This document shows, one piece after another, positions 12,711-14,200 of a stretch of 14,200 bases of DNA. The DNA is from Anaerolineae bacterium (GTDB lineage Bacteria > Chloroflexota > Anaerolineae > JACIWR01): assembly GCA_021162125.1 (NCBI GenBank), contig JAGGZG010000196.1, positions 1 to 14,200 on the forward strand, written 5' to 3'. The notes under the pieces were generated by a model, which had not been told where the DNA came from, did not search any database, and saw only the letters and a program-made list of their open reading frames with translations. Position 1 is the stretch's first letter; every line of letters begins with the position of its first letter. The position numbers and the translations under genes are program-made.

Positions 12711-14200
12711 ATGCTCTATCCTTTGATCGGAGTCCCTTGCCACAACGACCGGTCTGCGCGCTGGAGCGGCTTCGTGATTCAGGCTCAGGGGCGAGCCTAC
12801 ATCGAGGCCATTGCTGCTGCTGGGGGCATTCCGTTGCTGATCCCGCTGAATCTGAGCGGGCCGGCGCTGCGCGCTCTCTGCGACTCTCTGGATGGGATTC
12901 TCCTGGCCGGTGGTGAGGATGTCACTCCGATGATGTACGGCGAGACTCCTCACGAGAAGCTGGGCGAGGTGGACGAGGAGCGCGACCGGGCGGAGTTGGA
13001 GCTGGCCCGCTTGGCCCTGGCCGACGGTGTGCCGCTGCTGGGCGTTTGTCGGGGCATTCAGATGCTCAACGTGGCGGCGGGAGGCACACTCTATCAGGAC
13101 ATCGCGGCTCAGCGGCCGGGTACGCTCAAGCACGACTACCACACCGCCGAGTATCCGCGTGATTACCTGGCCCACCAGGTACACGTTGTCCCCGATTCGC
13201 GTCTGGCTACGGCGTTAGGCGTGACCGTTACCACCGTGAACAGCCGTCACCACCAGGCGGTCAAAGCCACCGCTCCGGGGATGGTCGTCGTCGCCCGGTC
13301 GCCAGATGGGATCGTGGAGGGGATTGAGTCGCCCGCGCACCCGTTCGCCGTGGGTGTGCAGTGGCACCCGGAGAATCTCGCCACCGACGCTGAGGGCCGC
13401 CGGGGGCTGTTCGAGGCATTCGTGGCTGCAGCGAGAGAGTGGAAGGAGCGACGAGGGAAAAACCGCGTCCTGAGCACAGCCGCCGGCGGGCAACGGGCCG
13501 AGGTGAAACAGCGTGAGCCCATCGGCGTATTCGACTCTGGCGTCGGTGGGCTGTCGGTGTTGCGGGAGATCACCCGTTTGTTGCCCCACGAGGATGTCCT
13601 GTACTTCGCCGACAGTGCCCACTGCCCTTACGGTTTGCGTCCGATGGCCGAGGTGCGGGCACTGGCCACAGCCGTCACCGCTTTTCTGGTTGAGCAAGGT
13701 GCGAAGCTGGTGGTGGTGGCCTGTAACACCGCCTCGGCTGCTGCCCTCCATCACCTACGGGCCAGCTTCGAGGTGCCCATCGTCGGCATGGAGCCCGCGA
13801 TCAAGCCCGCCGCTGAGCGCACCCGCGCGCGGAAGATCGGAGTGCTGGCCACACAGGTCACTTTTCAGGGCGAGTTGTTTGCCCGGCTGCTGGAGCGGTT
13901 TGCGGTAGGGGTAGACGTGTTCGCTCAAGTGTGTCCCGGCCTGGTAGAACGCATCGAGGCCGGGAGACTGGACGATCCGCAGACCGAGGATCTGATCCGG
14001 CGCTGTCTGGCCCCGATGCTGGACGCCGGGGTTGATGCTTTGGTATTGGGCTGCACGCACTATCCTTTCGTACGGGATAGCATTGAGCAGGTGGTGGGCC
14101 CTGGCGTGGAGGTCATTGATCCGGCACCGGCAGTGGCCCGCCAAACGGCTCGCGTCCTGGATCGGGAGGGGCTGAGCAATGATCCGCACCATCAGGGCCA
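12711..14200 (+). CDS. Peptidase C26 (gamma-glutamyl hydrolase-like) - glutamate racemase fusion, 3' truncated by window
   Basis: One uninterrupted frame of 496 codons runs to the window edge and encodes two enzymes. Residues 1-243 are a class-I glutamine-amidotransferase-like peptidase C26 (PuuD type, gamma-glutamyl-GABA hydrolase family). They show LLAGGEDVTP (64-73), nucleophile Cys113 in GVCRGIQMLN, and His219/Glu221 in GVQWHPE. After a linker of about 24 residues (244-267), residues 268 onward are glutamate racemase MurI: FDSGVGG (Asp275), FADSAHCPYG, catalytic Cys338 in ACNTAS, and Cys448/His450 in GCTHYP. All expected catalytic residues of both are present. The ATG at 12711 follows GGGGGAG by 5 nt. 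An internal GTG at 13503 could start a separate MurI but has no clear ribosome site. Both parts handle glutamate. The C-terminal end of MurI lies outside the window. Confidence 0.9.
   Translation, partial: MLYPLIGVPCHNDRSARWSGFVIQAQGRAYIEAIAAAGGIPLLIPLNLSGPALRALCDSLDGILLAGGEDVTPMMYGETPHEKLGEVDEERDRAELELARLALADGVPLLGVCRGIQMLNVAAGGTLYQDIAAQRPGTLKHDYHTAEYPRDYLAHQVHVVPDSRLATALGVTVTTVNSRHHQAVKATAPGMVVVARSPDGIVEGIESPAHPFAVGVQWHPENLATDAEGRRGLFEAFVAAAREWKERRGKNRVLSTAAGGQRAEVKQREPIGVFDSGVGGLSVLREITRLLPHEDVLYFADSAHCPYGLRPMAEVRALATAVTAFLVEQGAKLVVVACNTASAAALHHLRASFEVPIVGMEPAIKPAAERTRARKIGVLATQVTFQGELFARLLERFAVGVDVFAQVCPGLVERIEAGRLDDPQTEDLIRRCLAPMLDAGVDALVLGCTHYPFVRDSIEQVVGPGVEVIDPAPAVARQTARVLDREGLSNDPHHQG
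13503..14200 (+). other. murI: Glutamate racemase (MurI) domain of the fusion frame
   Basis: This part would make D-glutamate for peptidoglycan. It is in the same open frame as the preceding peptidase C26 domain, with no stop codon between. The two-cysteine racemase signature is complete: ACNTAS with Cys338 and GCTHYP with Cys448 (numbered from the fusion ATG). DPAPAVARQ near the edge is the usual late motif, so only a few tens of residues are missing. The GTG at 13503 marks the earliest plausible separate start; the preceding bases show no AGGAGG-like site. Confidence 0.85.

Overview
The window is a Wood-Ljungdahl (reductive acetyl-CoA) gene cluster of a GC-rich anaerobic bacterium. It carries the end of the carbon monoxide dehydrogenase gene (cooS/acsA), acetyl-CoA synthase (acsB), both corrinoid iron-sulfur protein subunits (acsD, acsC), the corrinoid reductive activator (acsV/RACo type) and the methyltetrahydrofolate:corrinoid methyltransferase (acsE). 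AcsB is the bacterial full-length type (760 aa, with the N-terminal CODH-binding part), so this is not an archaeal cluster. Protein style, the GC-rich foldback repeats and the PAP2 and Roadblock neighbours suggest Chloroflexota (Anaerolineae/Dehalococcoidia-like). That assignment is an inference from memory, not a search result.

Layout, all on + unless noted: cooS 3' end (1-663); a 238-bp gap with two dyad sites; acsB (902-3184); two tandem small CBS-pair proteins (3349-3759, 3818-4204); a 328-bp non-coding stretch full of GC-rich inverted repeats; acsD (4533-5501); a 66-aa two-helix membrane protein (5541-5741); acsC (5797-7152); a 262-bp MITE-like foldback element (7167-7428); a 159-aa membrane protein (7443-7922); a PAP2-like membrane protein (7926-8513); acsV with an apparent ATT start (8535-10457); a promoter with an overlapping dyad; acsE (10592-11524); a strong hairpin; a Roadblock/LC7 gene on the minus strand (11600-11971); divergent promoters; rplS (12197-12559) and its terminator; and an open reading frame joining a class-I glutamine-amidotransferase-like peptidase C26 domain to glutamate racemase, which runs off the right edge (12711-14200).

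How the genes work together: AcsE moves a methyl group from methyl-tetrahydrofolate to the cobalamin of AcsC/AcsD. AcsV re-reduces cobalamin that has slipped to Co(II), using ATP. CODH reduces CO2 to CO. AcsB joins methyl, CO and CoA into acetyl-CoA at its Ni-Ni-4Fe4S A-cluster. The two CBS proteins sit inside this unit and are plausible adenylate sensors for it.

The core pathway is well known. The less ordinary signals are a dyad, TGGA-N8-TCCA, found only before acsB (twice) and acsE (once, over the -35 box); the ATT start of acsV; the CBS tandem; an insertion in AcsE; the foldback element; a PAP2 protein with altered catalytic motifs; and the C26-MurI fusion.
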